This document shows positions 24,638 to 33,609 of a DNA stretch of 48,759 bases, piece after piece. The DNA comes from Candidatus Syntrophosphaera sp. (GTDB taxonomy: Bacteria; Cloacimonadota; Cloacimonadia; Cloacimonadales; Cloacimonadaceae). The DNA is taken from positions 1-48,759 of the forward strand of contig JAHYIU010000008.1 of assembly GCA_019429425.1 (NCBI GenBank), given 5' to 3'. Each line of letters opens with the position of its first letter. Position 1 is the first letter of the stretch. The notes below the pieces were generated by a model. That model worked only from the letters and a program-made list of their open reading frames with translations, was not told the DNA's origin and ran no database searches. A program made the position numbers and the translations under genes.

Positions 24638-25387
24638 ATGAGAAACAGATTCTCGAAGATCATGCTGATAGTTATGCTGATGGGCATGCTGCTCACCAGC
24701 TTTGCCTTTGCTCAAACTGCCGAACCTGAAGTGCAGGGAAACTCCGGCCTGAAAGGAGTCGCTGAGTTCCTGTTCGGACGTTCGCTGGTCAACTTGTTCA
24801 TCAACGGCGGCTGGGTGATGTGGCCCCTACTGGCAGTGGCCATTTACGGCATTGCCTATATCATCTGGAAATTCATCGCCCTGATGTATGCCAAGATCAA
24901 CCTCAACGAATATCTGAACAAGATCCTTCCGCTGCTCAAGGACAAGAAGATCAAGGAAGCCACAGAGCTCTCCAAAAGTACCCGCGGCCCCGTGGCAGCG
25001 GTGGTGTATGCCGGCCTGCTCAAATCGGACAAAGGCATCGACGCCGTGGAAAAAAGCATGGAAAACGCGGCCATGATCGAGATGTCCTATCTTGAGAAAG
25101 GTTTTGTGGAGATGTCGACAGCCATTACCCTGGCTCCCATGCTGGGATTCTTCGGTACCGTCACCGGTATGATCGTGGCCTTCGATGCCATCTCCAAAGC
25201 CCGCTCCGTGGATGCAACGATCGTCGCGGACGGTATCAAGATCGCTCTTATCACCACCCAGGCCGGTCTGGCCGTGGGTATTGTGGTGCAGTTCTTTTAT
25301 AACATCTTTACAACCATGGTCGATGGCGTCGTCATAGATATGCAGCGTGCCTCAGAGAAGGTTACAGAAGCCCTCATCGAGTCCTGA
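24638..25387 (+). CDS. exbB: ExbB/TolQ/MotA-family proton channel protein
   Basis: Inner-membrane subunit (249 aa) that, with ExbD, uses the proton gradient to energise TonB. It has an N-terminal signal-like hydrophobic stretch (residues 8-25), a second at about 50-75 (GGWVMWPLLAVAIYGIAYII), and the family block TLAPMLGFFGTVTGMIVAF with a following helix TTQAGLAVGIVVQFFYNIF. A cytoplasmic loop lies between them. A GGAGG precedes the ATG. The gap to the first ExbD is 12 bases. In a TolQ-TolR arrangement one would expect tolA/tolB/pal; their absence and the neighbouring TonB favour ExbB. Confidence 0.88.
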   Translation: MRNRFSKIMLIVMLMGMLLTSFAFAQTAEPEVQGNSGLKGVAEFLFGRSLVNLFINGGWVMWPLLAVAIYGIAYIIWKFIALMYAKINLNEYLNKILPLLKDKKIKEATELSKSTRGPVAAVVYAGLLKSDKGIDAVEKSMENAAMIEMSYLEKGFVEMSTAITLAPMLGFFGTVTGMIVAFDAISKARSVDATIVADGIKIALITTQAGLAVGIVVQFFYNIFTTMVDGVVIDMQRASEKVTEALIES

Positions 25388-25399
25388 TAAGGGGGAATA

Positions 25400-25873
25400 A
25401 TGAAAGTCAGCCGCAAAAGGAAGCGAAAAGTTGAAATTCCGAACGCTTCGATGTCGGATATCGCTTTCCTGTTGATCATCTTCTTTATGGCAACCACGAA
25501 GTTTGACATCAAGGAAGGTGTTAAGGTACAGCTCAATAAAGCTGTCTCGGCGGAACAGCAGCAAACCACAGAGGTGAAGCTCACCGAACTCGAAATGACG
25601 CGCATCGAGATCACCGAATCAGGGCTTTTGAAGATCAACACCGAGGAACCCAGATCCTTCACCGATGATGAACTGAATAGGCTCATCCTGGAGAAGATCG
25701 AAATGCGGGACAGATTGAACCGGGAAAGCACTGATCCGGAAGTGAGACAGATGAAAATGCTCTTTCTGGTGAAAACCAACACAGAGGCCAAGTACAACGA
25801 TATGGTGCGGGTGGTTGATCATCTGGTCACCTATCGGGACAGGGCCATGATCTCGATTTCAACCCAAATATAG
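25400..25873 (+). CDS. exbD: ExbD/TolR-family protein, first copy
   Basis: A 157-residue inner-membrane protein with a short basic N-terminus, one membrane helix (residues about 18-36) and a periplasmic domain. NASMSDIAFLLIIFFMATT contains Asp20, the conserved protonatable residue of the family. The periplasmic part has an added stretch (LNRESTDPEVRQMKML) compared with the second copy. It lies between exbB and the second exbD with spacings of 12 bases. Two ExbD genes in a row are common in Bacteroidota-like TonB clusters; they may form a mixed dimer. Confidence 0.88.
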   Translation: MKVSRKRKRKVEIPNASMSDIAFLLIIFFMATTKFDIKEGVKVQLNKAVSAEQQQTTEVKLTELEMTRIEITESGLLKINTEEPRSFTDDELNRLILEKIEMRDRLNRESTDPEVRQMKMLFLVKTNTEAKYNDMVRVVDHLVTYRDRAMISISTQI

Positions 25874-25885
25874 GAGCGTGAAGAA

Positions 25886-26311
25886 ATGGCTAAGATAAAA
25901 AGCAAAAAAAGGCCCGATGCCTATATTCCGAACTCCTCAATGTCGGATATAGCGTTTCTTCTGCTGCTCTTCTTCATGGTCTCGACCGTGTTTGTCCAGG
26001 AAAGAATATTCTGGGTGCCACGGGAGCGATTCCCGTTTGCCTCTGAAAACATAGACCGCGTTTCCCGCAATGAATCAGCGACGATCTATATCACACTCAA
26101 AGAAGAGATCCTGATCGATGATTTTCCGCGCTATGTGGATGACAATTCGATCATCGATGCCATGCAGGCCAAGGCCAGGGAGATTCCCTCGCTGCAAGTC
26201 TGTTTCCGCACGGACAAAGACACCCGCTACCAAGCTGTGCGCGACGTCATGATGCGCCTTCAGGACGCGGACACGCGCAACATTGTCTTTGAAGTGCAAA
26301 GGAGACAATAG
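25886..26311 (+). CDS. exbD: ExbD/TolR-family protein, second copy
   Basis: A 141-residue relative of the preceding gene, with the same topology: basic N-terminus, one helix (NSSMSDIAFLLLLFFMVST, Asp21 conserved) and a periplasmic domain (ATIYITLKEEILIDDFPRYV, then VCFRTDKDTRYQAVRDVMMRL). It is divergent from the first copy outside the helix, so it is not a recent duplicate. An AGGAGCG precedes the ATG. It sits 9 bases before tonB. Confidence 0.88.
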   Translation: MAKIKSKKRPDAYIPNSSMSDIAFLLLLFFMVSTVFVQERIFWVPRERFPFASENIDRVSRNESATIYITLKEEILIDDFPRYVDDNSIIDAMQAKAREIPSLQVCFRTDKDTRYQAVRDVMMRLQDADTRNIVFEVQRRQ

Positions 26312-26320
26312 AGGTATATC

Positions 26321-26971
26321 ATGGCTGAAAAGACATTTGACTGGAAAGACATCGCCAACGCTCAGTTCAGCAAAGCGCTTGCTTTGGCGATAACCATCAT
26401 GCTGTTCGCCTTTCTGGTGACTCCCCGCATGGAGTCACAGAGAAAAAGGGATACCGTGATCCAAGCGGAAATTGCTGAAGCTCCGCCGGATACCCGAGAA
26501 AAAGAAGATACACCCCAGGAACAGGAGATCCAAATCGACATCCCCGTGATCAGCGAGGAACTCGCCACCGAAGATACTCCCGAACTTCAGGCTGAAAGGG
26601 CAATGGCCTTGCAGCAGTTCGGCGATCTTCAGTCCACGACAAGTTCCGCACTGCAACAGGGCGCTGATGACCGTCCCTTTGATTTCGTTCCCTGGGATGA
26701 CCCGCCAGTTCCAATTGGAGCGATCAGGCCGGTCTATCCTGATTTTGCCCGCCGCGCCAATGTGCAGGGAACGGTCATGCTGGAAGTTGACGTCTATAAG
26801 GACGGTTCCGTCGGCAACATCCGCGTCCTGCGTTCGGTGCAAGCCGGAGCGGGCGGACTTGACGAAGCCGCCATCAGTGCCATCCGGGCGATCAGGTTCC
26901 AACCTGGCCGGAGCAGTGGAAATCCGGTGGATACCACAGTCATCGTGCCTGTAGAATTTAAGTTAAATTAG
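26321..26971 (+). CDS. tonB: TonB-like energy transducer
   Basis: A 216-residue inner-membrane-anchored protein. A membrane helix at about residues 18-36 (ALAITIMLFAFLVTP) follows a short cytoplasmic start. An acidic, Glu/Pro/Gln-rich linker spans the periplasm. The C-terminal 85 residues are a TonB_C domain (IRPVYPDFARRANVQGTVML, VDVYKDGSVGNIRVL, FQPGRSSGNPVDTTVIVPVE) that contacts the TonB box of receptors. The linker is acidic rather than the Pro-Lys type of E. coli. Its place next to exbB/exbD and the receptor shows a dedicated transport unit. Confidence 0.87.
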   Translation: MAEKTFDWKDIANAQFSKALALAITIMLFAFLVTPRMESQRKRDTVIQAEIAEAPPDTREKEDTPQEQEIQIDIPVISEELATEDTPELQAERAMALQQFGDLQSTTSSALQQGADDRPFDFVPWDDPPVPIGAIRPVYPDFARRANVQGTVMLEVDVYKDGSVGNIRVLRSVQAGAGGLDEAAISAIRAIRFQPGRSSGNPVDTTVIVPVEFKLN

Positions 26972-26989
26972 AAATATTGGGAGAAATGC

Positions 26990-29900
26990 ATGAAGTTTAA
27001 CAAGATCGTGTTTTGCCTGCTGCTGGGCTTACTGTTCATCGGTTTGTCCTATGCGGCCATGGTGGAATCCTCAACAGGAACCAAAAAGCTTGATCTTTCC
27101 CTCTACCATGATGTTGGCAACATCTGGCTGAGGATGAGCAATTACGGCTTTTTCGGCTCCGGCGACGATGTGGTGCCGCAGTATCCATCCCTGGAATATC
27201 CCGGAGGCAGCGGTATTGACTACCTTTATCAGGGAGCCCTGTGGTTCGGGGCCAAGAAATACCGCCGTGATGATGCCGGCCGAAAGCTTTTCTGGCGGGC
27301 ACTCAATCCCAGCGCGGATAGCACTGGCACAGTCGCCGAAGGAGCCCCTGGCTGGGAACCATGGATGAAACCGGTGGTTGACACCCTGGTCACCGTGGGA
27401 TTTGATGGCGATCTGGATTTGTATGAGTTCCTGCCTGCTTATAACCCTCTTGTGGCTGGTAACGCTCAGGCAGTGGATATGTACAACGCCTATAATGGCC
27501 TGGACGGGATCGCCGTGGCGAGCTCACGCACCCAAAAACGTGGTGTCGATGACGACGGCGACGGGATCATCGATGAAGACTTCGTGGGATACACTTTCCC
27601 TCTGAGAGTGGCTTCTGAGCTGCCAAGTCAATTCCAGGTGTTTGGCGGCCAGTATATCCACAACACCAATAATTTTAACATCATAAACGAGGGAACGAAT
27701 ATCGAGATCTGGTTCCCGCTCGGATTCATGGACCTGTCCGACAGGTCACACACAAATTACGCTTTCTCCAACCCGCTTGACGATGACGGGGACGGCCTGA
27801 TAGACGAGGATGGGGCACCGGTTTCCGAACAGGACTTCGTCTCGTTCTACTACGATTACTGCCCCTTCGGAACCGTCGGTGATCGAGATCTTGGCCAATC
27901 CAGAGGCCAGAACAGGCATTATCCACTCAATGTCCGCGTTCGCCAGATGTCATACCAATGGAGTTATGACTACATCAAAAACCTGGTCTATGTCGAATTC
28001 AATATCACCAATATGAACATTGCCACCCAGGACACTCTCTTTGACTGCGCCATGGGCGTATACATGGATTGCGATTGCGGTCCCCAAAGCATGGGTCCGG
28101 AAAAAGCAGCAGATGACGTATCCGGTTATGTCAAGGGTGAAGGATACGAGTTTGCCTACACTCGCGACGCCGACGGCGATGGCGGCCTGACCACCGGATT
28201 GGTTGGCGCGCGCGTTTGTACTCCTGATCCGGAGCAGCTTCAATTCCATTGCTGGTATTGGAAGGTCGGCGATGGCCCTGATGATGGCAATCCCTATTCC
28301 TTCAACTTCTCACCCCAGCGCACAGCCAACGAGAAGTACTGGCTGCTAACCGGCAGAAATCCCAATGAGGCCAAATTCGCTCCCTTGCGCCCGGAACAGG
28401 ACGACCTGACTGAGTATGAACAACCCTCCCCCAACGATACGCGCTTCCTCTTCTCTTTCTATGGGGACATGCAGGGTTACACGAATGCCACCGAGAACTC
28501 CTGGAACCTGGAACCCGGAAAAACCATGAAGATTGTGATCGCGGTGTTTCCCGGTGACAACAAAGAGGACTTGAAAAGGACCGCACGCTGGGCCAAGGAG
28601 ATCTACGGCCAGGCTCAAACCCTTACCACAGTTGTCTTGCCAGATACCTTCCCACATTACAATCCACCTGAACCACCCGAGATTCCCAAACTCTATGCAG
28701 AGCTCATGGATAACGGAGACCAGGTCGACCTCTATTGGGACAACCGCAGTGAATTCTCCTATGACACCAAGACTGTTAGCAGCGCCATTATTGGCTGGCA
28801 GAATCCGAACAGCCCCTTTTTGAAAGTCGGGCTGGACAGCGATCCCAGCACAGTTGACTGGAGCAATTTCCCGCCGCAGTTCCAACCACCCACGAACCCA
28901 AATCTGTACAACATGAATGCCATCGTGAATCCCTTTACGGCCTACCGCCTGCGGCATGATTTCCAGGGCTACAGCACCTGGGGGAGAAGTGGAAGCGGCT
29001 CGGCGGAAGACTGGACCATGATGGACCGCTGGGACAAGGTGGAAACGGCACAGGATTTTGCCGATTATGTGGTTAACATCAACAGCCCGCATGCTGATTC
29101 CCTCTTTGTTGATTTCGGCGGATACCTGGGCATCGACAAAGGACTGCCCAATAAAAATGCCTGGAATGGTACTTATACCGATTTCACCCAGCTTGATGAA
29201 TTCTACACCTACATTCCGAATTTCGCGGACACCTTCTACGGTTGGCCAATCTACGATCCCAGCGTTGAATGGAGCCCCGATTTGGAGGATATGGCATTGC
29301 AGATCGCTCAAGCTAACGCCGGGCTGCCCGACGCGGAGATCAAGAACCTGCAGGCCCGCCTCTTCAAGCATCCTGAAATGCGAGCTGAGATCTTTGACGA
29401 ACTCTATGACTCCAAGATGATCCCGATTCCGGGGCACGGTGGCCAGGTGTACATTCCCGCTGATCCGGACGACCCGGAGGAAATGGCCTTGCTCACTGAC
29501 CTCAGAAATCAACGCCTGGCCCGCAGATACTATCACTCGGCGATCTTGTATCCCCGCAAAGGTGTCGAATATTATGCTGCCGTTACAGCTTACGATCGCG
29601 GGATTCCCTCCAACAACCTGAACTTCCTGGAAACCGGACGTGACGCCGATGCCAACATGAAGATCTTCTTCCCCGGCTCAGTGGCTCAGGAAACCATGGA
29701 CAACATCTATGTCGTGCCCAATCCCTACATAGGCAGAAGCAAGTTCGACGGACGCCGCACCAATGACCAGAAAGGAGACAAGAGCCGCAGGCTGTGGTTC
29801 ATCAATCTTCCCGAACGTTGCGACATCAGGATCTACACTCTGGCCGGAGACCTTGTGGATACGATCAAGCATGACGGCTCCTATCAGGCAGACATAATCA

Positions 29901-30064
29901 CCGTATCCAAGGCTGCTGCGCAGGGTATCGCCTCTAGCGGCATTCACGACTGGAACCTGCTCTCCAAAAACAACCAGATCATTGCGCCCGGAGTCTATCT
30001 CTACTCTGTGGAAAACAAAGCCAACAACAAAGTGAAAGTTGGCAAATTCGTCATCATCAAATAG
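26990..30064 (+). CDS. Large secreted protein with DxDxDG loops and sorting-type tail
   Basis: A 1024-residue exported protein. The signal peptide is clear (IVFCLLLGLLFIGLSYA). Calcium-binding-type loops DDDGDGIIDED (about residues 187-197), DDDGDGLIDED (about 263-273) and DADGDGG (about 390) look like thrombospondin type 3 or dockerin-like loops. The C-terminal 110 residues (VPNPYIGRSKF, IRIYTLAGDLVDTI, ISPGVYLY-like APGVYLYSVENK, KFVIIK) form a beta sandwich of the FlgD/T9SS-tail sort, which suggests surface anchoring or secretion. No enzymatic site is recognised. It is 18 bases after tonB and 10 bases before the PorV-like gene, so all are co-expressed. It may be a surface scaffold of this transport unit. 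Confidence 0.7.
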   Translation: MKFNKIVFCLLLGLLFIGLSYAAMVESSTGTKKLDLSLYHDVGNIWLRMSNYGFFGSGDDVVPQYPSLEYPGGSGIDYLYQGALWFGAKKYRRDDAGRKLFWRALNPSADSTGTVAEGAPGWEPWMKPVVDTLVTVGFDGDLDLYEFLPAYNPLVAGNAQAVDMYNAYNGLDGIAVASSRTQKRGVDDDGDGIIDEDFVGYTFPLRVASELPSQFQVFGGQYIHNTNNFNIINEGTNIEIWFPLGFMDLSDRSHTNYAFSNPLDDDGDGLIDEDGAPVSEQDFVSFYYDYCPFGTVGDRDLGQSRGQNRHYPLNVRVRQMSYQWSYDYIKNLVYVEFNITNMNIATQDTLFDCAMGVYMDCDCGPQSMGPEKAADDVSGYVKGEGYEFAYTRDADGDGGLTTGLVGARVCTPDPEQLQFHCWYWKVGDGPDDGNPYSFNFSPQRTANEKYWLLTGRNPNEAKFAPLRPEQDDLTEYEQPSPNDTRFLFSFYGDMQGYTNATENSWNLEPGKTMKIVIAVFPGDNKEDLKRTARWAKEIYGQAQTLTTVVLPDTFPHYNPPEPPEIPKLYAELMDNGDQVDLYWDNRSEFSYDTKTVSSAIIGWQNPNSPFLKVGLDSDPSTVDWSNFPPQFQPPTNPNLYNMNAIVNPFTAYRLRHDFQGYSTWGRSGSGSAEDWTMMDRWDKVETAQDFADYVVNINSPHADSLFVDFGGYLGIDKGLPNKNAWNGTYTDFTQLDEFYTYIPNFADTFYGWPIYDPSVEWSPDLEDMALQIAQANAGLPDAEIKNLQARLFKHPEMRAEIFDELYDSKMIPIPGHGGQVYIPADPDDPEEMALLTDLRNQRLARRYYHSAILYPRKGVEYYAAVTAYDRGIPSNNLNFLETGRDADANMKIFFPGSVAQETMDNIYVVPNPYIGRSKFDGRRTNDQKGDKSRRLWFINLPERCDIRIYTLAGDLVDTIKHDGSYQADIITVSKAAAQGIASSGIHDWNLLSKNNQIIAPGVYLYSVENKANNKVKVGKFVIIK

Positions 30065-30074
30065 GGGAGGAATT

Positions 30075-31106
30075 GTGAAAAAACATATCATTCTCGTTAT
30101 CGCCATCAGCATCCTGCTGCTGCCGGGACTGCTTTCCGCCAAGCCCTTCGGCAAGGTTGGGACCGCGGCCCTGCAATTCCTCAAACTGGGTGTGGACGCG
30201 CGCGCGATCGGCATGGGAGAGGCCTACACCGCCGTAACTGACGATGTATCTTCAGTTTATTGGAATCCTGCCGGGCTCGCCCCAGCTTATGAAAACCAGG
30301 TCTTCATCTCCCATACCAACTGGCCTGCGAACATCATGCACGAATTCCTTGCCGGCACATATACCAACGGCGTTTCCACCTTTGCCGCCTACGCCTCCGT
30401 TCTGCACATGGATGACATCGACATCACGGATGAAGAAACATTCGGACCGACGGGTGAACAGTTCACGAACAGCAGCATGGCCTTCGGCCTTAACTATGCG
30501 CAGCAGTTCACGAACAAATTCTCGGCCGGCATCGGAGTCAAATACCTGCGCGAGAATCTCTATGAATTCTCCGTTAACAGCTATTCCTTCGATCTCGGTT
30601 CCATCTACAACACTGGCTGGAAAAATGTGAAGATTGGAATGGCTCTGCGCAACTTCGGCCCGGACATCCGTTACCTTGTGGATGACGACGAGGACGGAGC
30701 CTTTGATGAAGACCCGTTCGACCTGTTTGACAACGATGGAGACGGCCTCATCGATGAAGACGGCCCCGAACTCGATTCCAAGATCCCCATGAGTTTCTCC
30801 CTGGGGATCAGCGGTGACCTCATGCGCAGCGACACTTCGCATTGGATCGCCTCGCTCCAGTTGGATAACGTGATTGACCGCATGGAAACCTGGAACATCG
30901 GCACGGAGTACAAGCTGGGAAACCTCTTCCTGCGTGCCGGATATCAACTCAATTATGACACCAACGGCTTCAGCGCCGGGGTCGGTTATCAGATCCCCAC
31001 CCGCTTTGCCATTTTCAACATAGACTATGCCTATACGGACATGGGCGCCCTCGCGGAAAACTTCCTCAAGAGCGCTCACCGGCTGTCCATCAAGATGAGA
31101 TACTAA
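30075..31106 (+). CDS. porV: PorV-like outer-membrane protein with calcium-loop insert
   Basis: A 343-residue barrel protein; the GTG at 30075 has GGGGAGG upstream and gives a good signal peptide (HIILVIAISILLLPGLLSA). The family signature is strong: FGKVGTAALQFLKLGVDARAIGMGEAYTA, split as FLKLGVDARAIGMGEAYTA, and VSSVYWNPAGLA. In Bacteroidota PorV is an outer-membrane carrier that shuttles T9SS cargo to the attachment complex. Unusual here is an acidic insert at about residues 202-230 with two DxDxDG-type loops (DDDEDGAFDED and DNDGDGLIDED), like those in the preceding gene. The C-terminus ends SIKMRY, barrel-like. The symbol reflects family, not proven orthology. Confidence 0.8.
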   Translation: MKKHIILVIAISILLLPGLLSAKPFGKVGTAALQFLKLGVDARAIGMGEAYTAVTDDVSSVYWNPAGLAPAYENQVFISHTNWPANIMHEFLAGTYTNGVSTFAAYASVLHMDDIDITDEETFGPTGEQFTNSSMAFGLNYAQQFTNKFSAGIGVKYLRENLYEFSVNSYSFDLGSIYNTGWKNVKIGMALRNFGPDIRYLVDDDEDGAFDEDPFDLFDNDGDGLIDEDGPELDSKIPMSFSLGISGDLMRSDTSHWIASLQLDNVIDRMETWNIGTEYKLGNLFLRAGYQLNYDTNGFSAGVGYQIPTRFAIFNIDYAYTDMGALAENFLKSAHRLSIKMRY

Positions 31107-31131
31107 CCTTGCCAAAAAATATGGAGGAAAA

Positions 31132-33342
31132 ATGAAAAAAATCCTATTGGTAGTATTAACGCTCAGCCTGCTGCTGACTTTCGCTTTCGCGAAGGAAATG
31201 CAGGTTGGAACAAACAAGAAACCCATCGACACACCTGCCCTGGGTGCCGACAGAACTCCTGTCGAACCCCTGAACTACAATGCAGGCCAAACCCGTGAAG
31301 TACCGGAATACACTTTCACCAAACTGCCCACTGCCATCATCACGAACTATTACGATTATATGATCGGCAGCTACAACGGTTTGCCCCTGAGAGTGATCCC
31401 GGATGTCGCCGGGGGCGGATATTTCATGACCTATCATGGACGCCGCCAGGCCACCGCGACCCGTCGCGCCTTCTACACCTACATTGACCCGGCCGGAAAC
31501 ATCGTCAACAACAACGAGATCACCAGCGTGCAGAACCACGAGGGTTATACCACTGTTGCCGTCGACCCGGTTTCCGGAAAGCCAATCTATGCCTGGCATG
31601 CCAATGCCGACACTGATGGCGAACTGGAAGTTCAGGTGACATCAGACGCCTTCATCGCCGGTATTGCCGGTCTGTTCAACGATGTCCAGGTTGCCATCGA
31701 CAATCCTTATACCCTGACCGCGCCTGACGGAACGGTCACGAACCTGAATGAGTTCATCTGGCCCACCGCCCAGATCGGCCCCTCCCCAGTTGCCGGAAAA
31801 AGAAGGGTCTATCTGGCTGCCAGGAACTCCGAGTCACAGACCTACGGACCCTCAGAAAACCTCTTGATCGCCTACGCGGATTTTGATGGTGACGAAATCG
31901 AGATGGGTACTCCCCTGGTCTGGAATCACATTTCCATTCCCGAAATGAACCAATGGAACGTCGATGCCGAATGGCGCCGCCCCTTCCATAGCCTCACCAC
32001 GGATAACGCCGGCAATCTCTATTATGCCGGCTACCACTTTGCCACAACTCCCGATGCTTCTGAAAACATCAGGGAGCATGACCTGGACGTGTTCGTCTGC
32101 CCCAACTATGGTCAGGGCACCTGGACCCGCCTCCATGATTTCAGTTGGATCCCAACCTGGAATCCTCCGGGACAGCCTGGTGGAACCGGTTATTTCATTG
32201 GTGATGGCGATATCGCTTACCCCGATACATCGCTTACCTGGGCCATAGCCAACTCTTCCCATATAAATGCCGGAGTGGATAGCTACGGCAGAATCCACGT
32301 TCTTGGTTCCTGGGCCATGTCCACCAAGGAAGGCGGTTATTGGCCGGATTATCAGAACATCAAGGAATTCGTCTTTGATCCAGCCACCCAGGAATTCTAC
32401 GTGAAGGAAGTCTATCCCCAGAAGGATCCCAGCGATACCGTCAACCAGACCTTCACACCCTGGGACATGGAAGCTCCCTGGGGCGAGGCGGAGTATGTGC
32501 TTGCCGACGACAATGAATATTACCTGGGCATAGCCTTCACCGGTCATCCCGGCAAAATGTGGCCCTTCCCGCACTGGGATACGACCGCCCACGGCGATGC
32601 AATGATGTTCCACTACAACAACACCAAGGTATCCGATGCCAACGATCACGGCATGATGGTCGCGGTATGGCAGAATTCCCAGCGTGCCCGCTGGTTCAAC
32701 TACAATTCCGACACGGATTATTCAGCCTTCGCGAACACCCCTGAACTGATGATCTCCGTCAGCCCCGATAACGGCGCTACCTGGAGCCAGCCGATCAACC
32801 TGAATAATGTGGAAACTCCTGAATTCAGCGGAATCAAGCCCATGTGGGTCTATCCCGCCGACAAGGTGCTCTTCACTGGCATGCAAGGCCAGAACAAGGT
32901 CGGAAAGATCGGTTTCATGTTCTACAACGATTTCACCTGGGGCTCCAATGCCATCACTCCTTCCTATCATCCCACCCCGGACGGCGGAGAAGTGATGTTC
33001 ATGGAAATGCAGATCGTGTTCCCGGTCGGTGATGTGTCCAATTCGGACAATTCCACCCCCGCGGTAACGAAGATGCTCCACCAGAACTATCCCAACCCCT
33101 TCAACCCTGAAACCACCATCAGCTTTGACATGCCCGCCTCCGGCCATGCCAACCTTTCCGTCTACAACGTGAAAGGCCAGCTGGTCAAGACCCTCGTCAA
33201 CGAAAACCTGGGCTTCGGCAGGCAGAGCTTCGTATGGAACGGCACCGACAACAACGGACAGGCCGTCACCAGCGGACTCTACTTCTATCGCCTGACCGCA
33301 GGCGGCAGTGTCGAAACCAATAGAATGATGCTGATGAAATAG
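31132..33342 (+). CDS. Secreted beta-propeller-like protein with T9SS-type tail, copy 1
   Basis: A 736-residue exported protein with signal peptide (ILLVVLTLSLLLTFAFA). The middle holds repeated beta-rich segments and an Asp-box-like SPDNGATW at about residue 544, as in sialidase-type propellers. The last 85 residues are a sorting domain: [50 protein letters not shown], ending in RMMLMK. In T9SS organisms this tail directs secretion through PorV. It is the last gene of the TonB operon, 25 bases after the PorV-like gene, and is followed by a strong terminator. No catalytic residues for a known enzyme are recognised. Two paralogs follow. Confidence 0.72.
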   Translation: MKKILLVVLTLSLLLTFAFAKEMQVGTNKKPIDTPALGADRTPVEPLNYNAGQTREVPEYTFTKLPTAIITNYYDYMIGSYNGLPLRVIPDVAGGGYFMTYHGRRQATATRRAFYTYIDPAGNIVNNNEITSVQNHEGYTTVAVDPVSGKPIYAWHANADTDGELEVQVTSDAFIAGIAGLFNDVQVAIDNPYTLTAPDGTVTNLNEFIWPTAQIGPSPVAGKRRVYLAARNSESQTYGPSENLLIAYADFDGDEIEMGTPLVWNHISIPEMNQWNVDAEWRRPFHSLTTDNAGNLYYAGYHFATTPDASENIREHDLDVFVCPNYGQGTWTRLHDFSWIPTWNPPGQPGGTGYFIGDGDIAYPDTSLTWAIANSSHINAGVDSYGRIHVLGSWAMSTKEGGYWPDYQNIKEFVFDPATQEFYVKEVYPQKDPSDTVNQTFTPWDMEAPWGEAEYVLADDNEYYLGIAFTGHPGKMWPFPHWDTTAHGDAMMFHYNNTKVSDANDHGMMVAVWQNSQRARWFNYNSDTDYSAFANTPELMISVSPDNGATWSQPINLNNVETPEFSGIKPMWVYPADKVLFTGMQGQNKVGKIGFMFYNDFTWGSNAITPSYHPTPDGGEVMFMEMQIVFPVGDVSNSDNSTPAVTKMLHQNYPNPFNPETTISFDMPASGHANLSVYNVKGQLVKTLVNENLGFGRQSFVWNGTDNNGQAVTSGLYFYRLTAGGSVETNRMMLMK

Positions 33343-33375
33343 GTCCGTACAGACCTGTCAATCAATCATAAACAT

Positions 33376-33405
33376 GGGATGACCTTAATGGTCATCCCTT
33401 TTTTT
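33376..33405 (+). terminator. Intrinsic terminator of the TonB/secretion operon
   Basis: Stem GGGATGACC (33376-33384) and GGTCATCCC (33390-33398), loop TTAAT, then T7. Confidence 0.9.
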
Positions 33406-33441
33406 GTGCGCTGCCAAGAGTTCAAACCACCAACTTTCTGC

Positions 33442-33471
33442 TTGACATAAACTTCCTGTTCAAAATGATTA
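33442..33471 (+). promoter_or_regulatory. Promoter upstream of secreted copy 2
   Basis: TTGACA (33442-33447) preceded by TTTCTGC, with TGATTA (33466-33471) after 18 bases. The leader to the ATG is about 135 bases. The -10 match is weak. Confidence 0.45.
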
Positions 33472-33609
33472 AAATCATAGTGGATCTTATTCAAATATCG
33501 CTAGACAAAGTTCACATCAGCGCGGCCATGTTTACGCGAGTTTTACATGCCAAGCCGTAATTGGGCTTCCGCACAAACAACGAACTTAATAAAGTAAAGG
33601 GAGATTGTT

